A stretch of 64,000 bases of DNA from Candidatus Falkowbacteria bacterium (GTDB taxonomy: Bacteria > Patescibacteriota > Patescibacteriia > Patescibacteriales > Patescibacteriaceae). A program made the position numbers and the translations under genes. The stretch covers positions 806,001 to 870,000 of the forward strand of contig CP065010.1 of assembly GCA_016699775.1 (NCBI GenBank), given 5' to 3'. The first letter of the stretch is position 1. Every line of letters starts with the position of its first letter. Positions 56,248 through 63,788 of the stretch are shown here, in pieces. The notes below the pieces were generated by a model. It ran no database searches. It had not been told where the DNA came from and saw only the letters and a list, made by a program, of their open reading frames with translations.

Positions 56248-56408
56248 AAAGTTATAATGTTCAAAAGTTATAAAGCATGTCCCCGGTAGGCGGGGATCCG
56301 GTGTTCTTAAAGTTAAAAAGTTAAAAGTTCATAAAGTTATAAGGTAAAAAATTTTAGGAAGGGAGTAAATCGTTACTTTACTTTATAACATTATAACCTT
56401 ACAAACTT
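56248..56408. repeat. AT-rich GTTATAAAG repeat element with GC hairpin between yebC and ruvC
   Basis: Left part: TTCATAAAGTTATAATGTTCAAAAGTTATAAAG-like units. Centre: a GC hairpin CCCCG GTAGG CGGGG (about 56281-56295). Right part: more AAGTTATAAGG units, then the reverse-complement ACTTTATAACATTATAACC. It is the same style as the tRNA spacers and the lepA/recJ gap. Confidence 0.6.
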
Positions 56409-56409
56409 T

Positions 56410-57129
56410 CTAACTACAATTTGTATAATACTCACTGACATCTTCATCGGCTTCCAGAGCTTCAATAAATGTATTTACTTTTTCCTGATCACTATCAGAT
56501 AAAGTAACTTTTTCTTTGGCAACATATTCAATCTCGGCTGATGAAGTTGATAATTTTTTAGTCTCCAACCATTTTTTTACTTGCGCAAAATGATCAGGCT
56601 TTGTATAGATAACTATGCCTTCATCTTCAAAAATGGCATCTTCAAATCCAACATCAATTCCCTCAAGAATAAAGGTATCCCACTCAAGTCCGCTGGCATC
56701 CCAAACATCTTTAGCAATCATAATCAGACCTTTCTGTTCAAAATTCCAAAGCACTGCACCAAGTGATCCACCAAACTTTGAAAAGGTATGACGTATTGTG
56801 GCCGCAGCGCGGTTACGACTATCTGTTAATACTTTTACCACAAATTGAGTCTGGGCTGGACCAATCCCTTCATATATTAATTCTTCAATTGGTCCCCCGC
56901 CACCTTCGCCAGTTCCACGTTTAATTGCCCGTTCAATATTATCCTTGGGCATATTTGCTTCACGAGCCTTATCAATCGCTAGTCGTAACTGAAAATTAAT
57001 TTCTGGGTCACCACCCTTGCGAGCGGCAATGGAAATTAGGTTACTGACCTTAGTAAAAATAGTGCCACGTTTTGCATCAACGACTGCTTTTGCTCTTTTA
57101 GTTGTTGCCCATTTTGAGTGTCCTGACAT
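56410..57129 (-). CDS. yebC: YebC/PmpR family translation or transcription regulator
   Basis: A protein of 239 residues. It starts MSGHSKWATTKRAKAVVDAKRG, the family signature, followed by GGDPEINFQLRLAIDKARE, MPKDNIERAIKRGTG and the YEGIGP motif (about residue 87). YebC-like proteins were described as DNA-binding regulators and more recently as ribosome-associated factors that help translate proline stretches; the sequence does not decide between these. A TATAAT (57162-57157) lies 27 nt upstream. ruvC follows on the same strand. Confidence 0.95.
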   Translation of the reverse strand: MSGHSKWATTKRAKAVVDAKRGTIFTKVSNLISIAARKGGDPEINFQLRLAIDKAREANMPKDNIERAIKRGTGEGGGGPIEELIYEGIGPAQTQFVVKVLTDSRNRAAATIRHTFSKFGGSLGAVLWNFEQKGLIMIAKDVWDASGLEWDTFILEGIDVGFEDAIFEDEGIVIYTKPDHFAQVKKWLETKKLSTSSAEIEYVAKEKVTLSDSDQEKVNTFIEALEADEDVSEYYTNCS

Positions 57130-57232
57130 ATATTCTAATCTATTTTAGATAGTAGGATTATACAAGATACGGAGTAAAAAGCAAAACTTCAAAACATTAA
57201 CATATACAATTGTTCAGTAGCTCTAAATACAG

Positions 57233-58636
57233 CTATTTCATTAAATTACTCCACAAGGTCACAAGTCCAAAGCCCAAAAAGAGAAGAAAAATAACTATCA
57301 TAACTATTTTACGCCACATAGCCGGACGAAATTCTTTGGCCAGTTCTTTATGATTTAAATAATAGACCAGGGCAATATGAACAATCATTGCCCAAGCGTT
57401 TATTATTGCCCCAAGAATTATTAATTCTTTAGGTTCTTTAAAATCAAGTAAGAACAATAGTATGCCAAAGGCGATTTGTGACCATAGAAAAAAATAATAA
57501 ATTTTACTTAAATTAATTTTCTTTTTCTTGTGTTTATTAATTTCAATTAAGGCGGTATTTTCTGACATTATTCGTGACGTTGAATCAAGAACCCCCAGTT
57601 GAGTTTGGGAAAGCAATAAACCAACTAGCAACAAGAACATCACTCCAAATGGCGAACCAAGCACCATCGCAATATGCTGACTTTGATTTTGTATAAAGGC
57701 AATACCTTCACTATTATCAGTAATACCAAAGGTTGAAGCATAGGCTAGCATCATTAATAAAGCCATAGCTACAAAACCAAGAACACCAAAAACCAAACCA
57801 TGCTCCAAGTTAATCCGCTTCCACCAACTTTTATAATTTTTTATATTCTGTGGCGTACTATTAAATTTCTCACCTTCTAATTTTATTTCAGCATCAGTTT
57901 TTTGTTGATGAAATAATCCGCTAATTTTTTGACTATAAGCTCCCATACCATAGCCTTTTTCTTTAATATAAATAGATTGGGCTAAATTCAAATTTCCACC
58001 AGCACCGGAATAAGCAAAAGCAGCCAGAAAAGTTGCAAGACTAATGCCTTCGGGGATAAAGCGATAGCCTGGTCCAAAACCTTGCAACCCTTTCCAAAAT
58101 TCTACAATATTTTCAAATCTGATTATCATTAAAACCAAAAATAACAAAATAAAAACTGAAAATAAAATAATTACTTTGGTTATTTTTTCCATTAAACCAT
58201 AAATAGATTTACCCGCACTCAATATCAAACCAAACAAAATTAATAAACCAATTGCTAACCACTTAAATTCTTCAAACCCAAAAGCAAAAGAAAGACTTTT
58301 GGCTGCTGCCGCAATAATACCCGGCAAACCAAAACCAATAAAAGTTGAGGCAATAAACCAGTACGTTGCTTTTGGCAGATGGCGATGTAAACCAACAAAA
58401 ACACTTTCACCTCGGACCAAAGCATAGCGTTCAATTTCCATATTAATAAAATACTGGCACATCAAACCAATCATAGCCGCCCAAACAATACCCAGGCCAT
58501 AATTAGCTGTTAAATATGGCCATAGAATTAACTCACCTGAACCAAGGCCAAAGGCCAAAATAATAAAACTAGGGCCAATAATTTTTTTAAAAATAATTGG
58601 CTTTGGAAAGAGTTTAGTCGGGTTAGGCTTAGGCAT
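57233..58636 (-). CDS. Nramp-related (APC superfamily) transporter lacking the DPGN motif
   Basis: A protein of 467 residues with about 11 transmembrane helices. The first helix begins KKIIGPSFIILAFGLGSGEL, which aligns with the Nramp TM1 GPGFL start, but the metal-binding DPGN is replaced by GSGE. The TM6 region around FAYSGAGGNLNLAQSIYIKEKG keeps the family's unwound, Gly-rich character but lacks the canonical MPH motif. Classic Nramp proteins move Mn2+ or Fe2+ with protons; this subgroup probably carries another substrate or uses other ligands. There is a long cytoplasmic insertion (about residues 235-275). It is divergent from uppP. Confidence 0.8.
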   Translation of the reverse strand: MPKPNPTKLFPKPIIFKKIIGPSFIILAFGLGSGELILWPYLTANYGLGIVWAAMIGLMCQYFINMEIERYALVRGESVFVGLHRHLPKATYWFIASTFIGFGLPGIIAAAAKSLSFAFGFEEFKWLAIGLLILFGLILSAGKSIYGLMEKITKVIILFSVFILLFLVLMIIRFENIVEFWKGLQGFGPGYRFIPEGISLATFLAAFAYSGAGGNLNLAQSIYIKEKGYGMGAYSQKISGLFHQQKTDAEIKLEGEKFNSTPQNIKNYKSWWKRINLEHGLVFGVLGFVAMALLMMLAYASTFGITDNSEGIAFIQNQSQHIAMVLGSPFGVMFLLLVGLLLSQTQLGVLDSTSRIMSENTALIEINKHKKKKINLSKIYYFFLWSQIAFGILLFLLDFKEPKELIILGAIINAWAMIVHIALVYYLNHKELAKEFRPAMWRKIVMIVIFLLFLGFGLVTLWSNLMK

Positions 58637-58696
58637 AAAGAAAAATAATTGTTATACTAAAATTATAACATATCTCTGTATATTCACTCCTAGACT

Positions 58697-59455
58697 ATGA
58701 ATTTTTTTCAAGCTATTATTCTTGGGATTATTGAAGGATTAACTGAGTTTTTACCAATTTCTTCAACCGCCCATCTTATTATTGCTAATCGCTTATTAGC
58801 CATCTCAATCACTGACTTTGTAAAAAGTTTTGATATTATTATTCAACTGGGAGCAATCTTGGCTGTGGTAGTTCTATATGCTCGACGATTATTGTTAGAT
58901 CGTCCGACCTTACAAAAAATAATTGTCGCCTTTATTCCAACAGCCATTATTGGTTTCTTTTTGTATCCCTTTATTAAAAATAACTTGTTAGAAAATATTC
59001 CTCTTATGGCCTATGCCTTGATCATTGGAGGAATTATAATGATTATTTTTGAATACAAAAAACCAACCCAAAAATTAGAAAAACATATTTCTTATTATAG
59101 AGCGTTACTAATTGGTTTTTTTCAATCTTTGGCCATCATTCCTGGTGTGTCACGTGCCGGAGCAACTATAATTGGTGGACAGTCACTTGGTATCAGCCGA
59201 AAAACGATTGTTGAATTTTCTTTTTTGCTAGCCATCCCAACCATGATTGCTGCCAGTGGGCTTGATGTAATAAAAAGTGATTTTAAGTTTACAACTTACG
59301 AATGGAGCTTACTTGCCGTTGGCTTTGTAACTGCTTTTATAACTGCCTTATTAGCCGTTCGCTTTTTTCTTCGTTATATAGAAAAACATTCTTTCTCTGC
59401 TTTTGGATGGTATAGAATAATTATTGGTTTGTTAATTTTATTTCTTTTGATGTAA
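58697..59455 (+). CDS. uppP: Undecaprenyl-diphosphate phosphatase
   Basis: A protein of 252 residues with about eight hydrophobic segments. It recycles undecaprenyl diphosphate to the monophosphate carrier needed for peptidoglycan and other surface glycans. The two family motifs are present: GIIEGLTEFLPISSTAHLI (about residues 12-30) and the PGVSRAGATI motif (about 150). The length is slightly shorter than the usual 265-275. It is a single-gene unit ending at a terminator shared with the convergent pseudo-receiver gene. Confidence 0.96.
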   Translation: MNFFQAIILGIIEGLTEFLPISSTAHLIIANRLLAISITDFVKSFDIIIQLGAILAVVVLYARRLLLDRPTLQKIIVAFIPTAIIGFFLYPFIKNNLLENIPLMAYALIIGGIIMIIFEYKKPTQKLEKHISYYRALLIGFFQSLAIIPGVSRAGATIIGGQSLGISRKTIVEFSFLLAIPTMIAASGLDVIKSDFKFTTYEWSLLAVGFVTAFITALLAVRFFLRYIEKHSFSAFGWYRIIIGLLILFLLM

Positions 59456-59472
59456 AAATTTGTTGATTTTTC

Positions 59473-59512
59473 AAAAAAAATTAGCCCGATCTCTTCTAAA
59501 GACCGGGCTTTG
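59473..59512. terminator. Terminator between uppP and the pseudo-receiver gene
   Basis: The stem AGCCCG (59483-59488) with CGGGCT (59504-59509) has further pairing inside. A run of eight A at 59473-59480 gives a T-tract for the minus-strand gene; plus-strand use by uppP is weaker. Confidence 0.8.
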
Positions 59513-59513
59513 C

Positions 59514-60386
59514 TCATATTTCAATTACTTCACATATTATATCGATCAATTTATTTTGATCAGCTACAATGTTTTTTTTACTTATAGAAGGCAGATTATT
59601 AGCGAGACTGCCATTTCCTAAAAGAGTAATAACACGCTGACCTGAACATAGCTTCTGACCAAACCAGTCATTACCATCATCTGAATTAACCAATGTTTTA
59701 CAGCAGATGATAATATCATATAACTTTTTTGATAGTTCATTTTCCGCCTCTTCTAAAGTTTCAGAAAAGGCACCTTCAAAAATCTTATAAGGAAGTAATA
59801 TATCCTCAATAATTTCCAGCCACTCTTCATTCTCATCAATTACCAAAATAGATATCTTCTTTCCTTTTCCCAGTTCAATTCTGACATACCAAGATAGAAA
59901 CTGATTCAACACTGAATCAATATGTGGATTTTCCGAACAGCTTTCTGTAATAATTCTATGTGCGGTTGTTCGAAATGATTCAACTGATGCATCAGTACCG
60001 GAGAAGTTTATATATAATGAATATATTAATGAGAAAGCCTCGTTAAGATTCTTATCTGGAAAACCAATAAAAGCTACTAAATAATCACCATATAAAAAGC
60101 TACGTCCAAAATTATTAACAACCACACCTCCGTTAGATCTATGATCTAACGCTCTGAGTATTGATTCACTAATCAGCTGATTAACTTCTGAAAGATATTG
60201 AAGTTTATTACTCTTTGGAATTAGCCCAATGGGCTCAGTAATTAAAGTAAGCTGACTGAGATTAAATACAGAGAGAAAGCCACCCTTAATACCTTGTAAT
60301 GGATTATTCGGCAGTTCCGAAATAATCTTAAAAAGTCTTTTTATAGCTCTTCCGTTTCGAAAATAAATAGATTGACAAGGATCCAT
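59514..60386 (-). CDS. Protein with a degenerate C-terminal receiver domain
   Basis: A protein of 290 residues. Residues about 180-290 look like a CheY-type receiver: strand one with the acidic pair KISILVIDENEEW, a strand DIIICCKTLV where the phosphoacceptor Asp should be, and a following GQRVITLLGNGSLA strand. The Asp is replaced by Cys (ICCKT), so phosphorylation seems impossible and this is a pseudo-receiver. The N-terminal 170 residues are an unrecognised alpha/beta domain (GGVVVNNFGRSFLYGDYLVAFIG). The start is well supported: AAGGAGGGGGA precedes the ATG, one of the few strong Shine-Dalgarno sites here, with a consensus promoter further up. The partner and output are unknown. Confidence 0.7.
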   Translation of the reverse strand: MDPCQSIYFRNGRAIKRLFKIISELPNNPLQGIKGGFLSVFNLSQLTLITEPIGLIPKSNKLQYLSEVNQLISESILRALDHRSNGGVVVNNFGRSFLYGDYLVAFIGFPDKNLNEAFSLIYSLYINFSGTDASVESFRTTAHRIITESCSENPHIDSVLNQFLSWYVRIELGKGKKISILVIDENEEWLEIIEDILLPYKIFEGAFSETLEEAENELSKKLYDIIICCKTLVNSDDGNDWFGQKLCSGQRVITLLGNGSLANNLPSISKKNIVADQNKLIDIICEVIEI

Positions 60387-60427
60387 TCCCCCTCCTTTTT
60401 GATTTTTATTTTTTTTACTGTTTAACT

Positions 60428-60456
60428 ATTATATGGACAATTATTTTATAAGGCAA
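60428..60456 (-). promoter_or_regulatory. Promoter of the pseudo-receiver gene
   Basis: TTGCCT (60456-60451), a 17-nt spacer and TATAAT (60433-60428) on the minus strand. The leader to the ATG at 60386 is about 35 nt and carries the strong Shine-Dalgarno AAAGGAGG (60398-60391). Confidence 0.75.
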
Positions 60457-60484
60457 GGCTTTAGTCCGGAGTATAGACAAACCT

Positions 60485-60513
60485 TTGACAAACACCTTTG
60501 TATTTGCTATAAA
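60485..60513 (+). promoter_or_regulatory. Promoter of typA
   Basis: TTGACA (60485-60490), a 17-nt spacer and TATAAA (60508-60513). The predicted start is about 60520, leaving a leader of about 44 nt that ends in the terminator-like hairpin. Confidence 0.8.
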
Positions 60514-60538
60514 TATAATCTAGGCATTAACATCCCGT

Positions 60539-60561
60539 GCTGCCAAAAAGGCGGCTTTTTT
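60539..60561 (+). promoter_or_regulatory. Terminator-like hairpin in the typA leader (candidate attenuator)
   Basis: GCTGCC (60539-60544) pairs with GGCGGC (60550-60555) across an AAAAA loop, one pair being G-U, and is followed by six T (60556-60561). This is an intrinsic-terminator shape that ends 2 nt before the ATG at 60564. Being between the promoter and the gene, it may control typA by termination or by blocking ribosome entry. Confidence 0.6.
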
Positions 60562-60563
60562 AT

Positions 60564-62375
60564 ATGAAAAATCTAAGAAACATCGCAATTATCGCTCACG
60601 TTGACCATGGTAAAACTACCTTGGTTGATGCTTTGCTCAAACAATCAGAAACCCGTCTTAATAAAGAAACGGCTGATTCAACCTTGATTATGGACTCCAA
60701 TGAATTGGAACGTGAACGAGGAATCACTATTTTTTCCAAAAATGCTTCTGTTGTCTATAAAGGCACAAAAATTAATATTATTGACACCCCTGGTCACGCC
60801 GACTTTGGTGGTGAAGTTGAACGTGTCTTAAAAATGGCTGACGGTTGTTTGTTATTAATTGATGCCAAAGAAGGTCCAATGCCTCAAACTCGATTTGTCT
60901 TAAAAAAAGCTTTGGCTCTTGGACTTCGTGTTATTGTCGTTGTAAACAAAATTGACAAACCAGGTGCTCGCACTGATTTTGCTTTAAATAAAACTTTTGA
61001 TTTATTTGTTGAACTTGGTGCAACGGATGAAATTATTGATTTTCCAATTATCTACGCATCAGCAAAAAATGGTTTAGCTGGCGAATCAGATAATCTAAGC
61101 GACATGAAAGATATCACTCCAGTCTTTGAAATGATTCTAAAGCATATTCCCGAACCAGTTGGTGATGCCAGTAAGCCTTTACAAATGTTAGTCACCACAA
61201 TTTCTGGTGATTCATTTAAGGGACGACTTGCAACCGGAATTTTATTTAATGGAAAAATAAAGATGGGCCAACAAATTACCCGAATTAAACATGATGGCAC
61301 AACCACCAATCATCGTTTAGTATCTTTGATGACGTATCAAGGCCTTGAACGAGTTGACACTGAAGATGCACACGTTGGTGACATCATCGCAATTTCTGGA
61401 ATTGCTGATATTAATATTGGCGAAACAATTGCTGATCCAAACAACCCCGAAGCACTGCCAATTCTTACAATTGAAGAACCAACAGTTCAGATGGTATTCA
61501 CAGTTAATGATTCACCCTTTGCTGGCAAAGAAGGAAAGTTTTCTACTTCACGTCAAATTCGTGAACGATTAATGAATGAATTGGAAAATGATATGGCCTT
61601 GCGAGTTGAAGATCATTCATCTGGTGGTTGGGTAGTTTCTGGTCGTGGTGAATTACACTTAGCAATTTTGATTGAACGCTTGCGACGTGAAGGTTTTGAA
61701 TTTCAAGTTTCTCGCCCACAAGTAATTACAAAAAATATTGAGGGCAGAACTCATGTTCCTTTTGAACAAGTCTTTATTGAAGTGCCGGAGGAATATTCTG
61801 GTACTGTCATACAAAAACTTGGAAGTCGTCATGCGGAAATGAAAGATATGCGCAAAGAAGGGATCACAGTTTTTCTAGAATTTATTATGCCAACTCGTGG
61901 TTTGTTTGGGTATCGCAGTGAATTTTTATCAGATACTCGCGGACTTGGATTAATTAACGCTAGCTTTCTTGACTATCGTCAGGATAGTGCGCAGTGGCCA
62001 GAGCGTGATCGCGGATCCTTGGTCGCTTTTGAAACCGGCACTTCAAATTTATATGGCTTGTTAAACGTTCAAGGACGAGGAACACTATTCTTTGGGCCTG
62101 GTATTCCAGTCTATAAAGGCCAGGTTATTGGACAAAATGCTCGTAGTGAAGATATTGAAGTTAATATTTGTAAAGCTAAACAATTGTCTAACATGCGCTC
62201 AAAGGGTGAAGGTGTCAGCGAACATTTCAAAGCTCCAAAAACTATGGACCTTGAAGAGTCTTTGGAATATATTGGCGATGATGAATTAGTTGAAGTAACT
62301 CCATTAAATATTAGAATACGAAAAATGACTCTTGATAAGGCATTAGCTCGAAAAAAAGAATTAGGGATTAAATAA
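60564..62375 (+). CDS. typA: Translational GTPase TypA/BipA
   Basis: A protein of 603 residues, the usual length. TypA is a ribosome-binding GTPase that assists 50S assembly and adaptation to cold and stress. G1 is AHVDHGKTT (about residue 12), G2 is RGITIFSK, G3 is DTPGHADFGGEV and G4 is NKIDKPGAR, followed by EF-Tu-like domain II, EF-G-like domains and the TypA-specific C-terminus (NICKAKQLSNMRSKG). I chose the ATG at 60564 because it begins MKNLRNIAIIAHVDHG; the GTG at 60537 lies before the leader hairpin. Its leader contains a terminator-like hairpin. Confidence 0.97.
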   Translation: MKNLRNIAIIAHVDHGKTTLVDALLKQSETRLNKETADSTLIMDSNELERERGITIFSKNASVVYKGTKINIIDTPGHADFGGEVERVLKMADGCLLLIDAKEGPMPQTRFVLKKALALGLRVIVVVNKIDKPGARTDFALNKTFDLFVELGATDEIIDFPIIYASAKNGLAGESDNLSDMKDITPVFEMILKHIPEPVGDASKPLQMLVTTISGDSFKGRLATGILFNGKIKMGQQITRIKHDGTTTNHRLVSLMTYQGLERVDTEDAHVGDIIAISGIADINIGETIADPNNPEALPILTIEEPTVQMVFTVNDSPFAGKEGKFSTSRQIRERLMNELENDMALRVEDHSSGGWVVSGRGELHLAILIERLRREGFEFQVSRPQVITKNIEGRTHVPFEQVFIEVPEEYSGTVIQKLGSRHAEMKDMRKEGITVFLEFIMPTRGLFGYRSEFLSDTRGLGLINASFLDYRQDSAQWPERDRGSLVAFETGTSNLYGLLNVQGRGTLFFGPGIPVYKGQVIGQNARSEDIEVNICKAKQLSNMRSKGEGVSEHFKAPKTMDLEESLEYIGDDELVEVTPLNIRIRKMTLDKALARKKELGIK

Positions 62376-62454
62376 AGTTGAAAGTAATGATGTTGTAAAG
62401 TTCAAAAAGTGAAATGATATACTTGAGTCATAATTATTAAAAATTATTTCAAAT

Positions 62455-62486
62455 AAAAAACGGCCGGACTACTAGAGTCTGGCCGA
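62455..62486 (-). terminator. Terminator of the DHH-like gene
   Basis: A 10-bp stem CGGCCGGACT (62461-62470) with AGTCTGGCCG (62476-62485), one G-T pair, and a 5-nt loop. On the minus strand it is followed by TTTTTTATTT. It may also stop typA transcription from the other side. Confidence 0.85.
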
Positions 62487-62502
62487 GTTAAGATTAAGAA
62501 AT

Positions 62503-63459
62503 TTATTTTTTTGTGTAAAGTTCGCGATACACACTTTGCACCGCGACACAAAGACTATTTACAAGCACCTTTGTTTGAAATTTAGGTGGACCTTTTGGGG
62601 TTCCAGTTGCGATTAAGTGATCACAACAATACCAAAATTCACCCTTTTTCTTGATCACTTCCATAATTCTTGGGTGACTAACTGGAAAATCCGAACCGGG
62701 TCTTCTCTTTACACCCATCATTTCATTGCCTTTTATTTTTTGCCCATAAAATACCATAACCTCTGCACCTCTTGCAAAAGCAAGATCACAAATCTCAAAA
62801 GGAGCATCGGTCATTTTAATACATACCGGGCTTTTTTTATCCGGAAGTAATGAAACTACCCGAGAGGAGTACATCTCCTTGGCTCTTATTTTCTGTTTTG
62901 CAATCTTTATTTGAGCGAGAAAAGGGAGTGCATAATGGGCAATTAAATCTTTCTGACCTTCATGACCATATCGTCTCAAATAAGATTTAACACCTTGTAT
63001 CTGTGATTCTAAACTACCGGTTCTTAAAATATCCATATAATCTTGTGCAAAAGAAAGGTTACCCATATAATCACCGGCCAAGGTTTTTAATACGTCGCCA
63101 GTAGAATCAAATGTATCAACGTAACAAATGAAATCAGCTAAAGCTTCATTCATCTCCTTTGGTGCATATTTTGACATCACGCTATTGAAAGCTGAGTAAG
63201 TTTTCCCTTCAATAATCTCTCCTTTTATTCCTCTCCCTCCGGCATGAATATCAACAGCGATATTATTAGGTTTCATACCTTTACCATCCCAATTTGCTGG
63301 CTTAAGAACAATAACATCACGCCAATCTGAGTTTTGGAAAAATTTTATTAAATCCTTTATTCCTAGAAAAAAATAAATAATTGCTAAAGTTGAAAATATT
63401 GAATCTATATCCGGATCCTCATGAGAAATTATTATTACTTTTTTATCTCTCTTTTCCAT
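62503..63459 (-). CDS. DHH-like phosphoesterase superfamily protein (divergent)
   Basis: A protein of 318 residues. The start KVIIISHEDPDIDSIFSTLA resembles motif I of DHH phosphoesterases (His, then D-x-D-S). A second likely metal-site motif is AVDIHAGGRG (about residue 68), in place of a standard DHH. A late IDTF-like segment (CYVDTFDSTGD, about 110) supplies more acids, and the C-terminus has GSDFPVSHPRIMEV and two cysteines (WYCCDHL). DHH proteins include pyrophosphatases, nanoRNases and cyclic-dinucleotide phosphodiesterases; the substrate here is unknown. Translation starts after GAGGAGG, 8 nt before the ATG, and this Shine-Dalgarno lies in a small GGCC hairpin. Confidence 0.6.
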   Translation of the reverse strand: MEKRDKKVIIISHEDPDIDSIFSTLAIIYFFLGIKDLIKFFQNSDWRDVIVLKPANWDGKGMKPNNIAVDIHAGGRGIKGEIIEGKTYSAFNSVMSKYAPKEMNEALADFICYVDTFDSTGDVLKTLAGDYMGNLSFAQDYMDILRTGSLESQIQGVKSYLRRYGHEGQKDLIAHYALPFLAQIKIAKQKIRAKEMYSSRVVSLLPDKKSPVCIKMTDAPFEICDLAFARGAEVMVFYGQKIKGNEMMGVKRRPGSDFPVSHPRIMEVIKKKGEFWYCCDHLIATGTPKGPPKFQTKVLVNSLCVAVQSVYRELYTKK

Positions 63460-63493
63460 TTTCTAGGCCTCCTCTGGCCTTGTTTTGTTTATG

Positions 63494-63561
63494 TTATTTA
63501 ATAGTTATTCAAAACCAAAGAAACCAATTGTTACATATGGCCTTAAATAACTATTAAATAA
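63494..63561. promoter_or_regulatory. 16-bp perfect inverted repeat upstream of the DHH-like gene
   Basis: TTATTTAATAGTTATT (63494-63509) and AATAACTATTAAATAA (63546-63561) are exact reverse complements. Their centres are 52 bp apart, about five helical turns, so two protein dimers would lie on the same face of the DNA. Confidence 0.55.
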
Positions 63562-63731
63562 TGCTTTTTAACGAGCAAATTAATTTAGTATTATAGCATA
63601 TATAGAATAAAATGTCAATGTTTTGAGGTAATATGCTCATATTTTGATGATTTTGTAAGAAAAATAGAAGAAATTAAGCTCCCCAGAATTGAACTCCCCA
63701 CCCTCAGGGGCGAGGTTTTCTTGGTACTAAT

Positions 63732-63763
63732 AAAAACAACAAAACCCAATGTTTTGCTGTTTT
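63732..63763 (-). terminator. Terminator of the partial gene at the right edge
   Basis: On the minus strand AAAACAGCAAAAC (63763-63751) pairs with GTTTTGTTGTTTT (63745-63733), 13 bp with one G-T pair and a 5-nt loop. A short T-run follows. Confidence 0.75.
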
Positions 63764-63788
63764 AAAGTCTTAAATGTATGCTTTCTAT

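Larger units (their letters stand above)
63460..63788. other. 329-bp non-coding region with long inverted repeat and GC-rich patch
   Basis: It holds a 16-bp perfect inverted repeat (63494-63509 and 63546-63561), a GC-rich hairpin-forming patch (about 63686-63710, around CCCCACCCTCAGGGG) and the terminator of the downstream partial gene (63732-63763). No ORF or tRNA is supported. Confidence 0.6.

Noticed and set aside
63660..63720. Possible tRNA because of a GAATTGAACTCCCC T-loop-like string
   Set aside because: The flanking bases do not form a 5-bp T stem, and no anticodon or acceptor stem can be drawn. Only a local GC hairpin remains.
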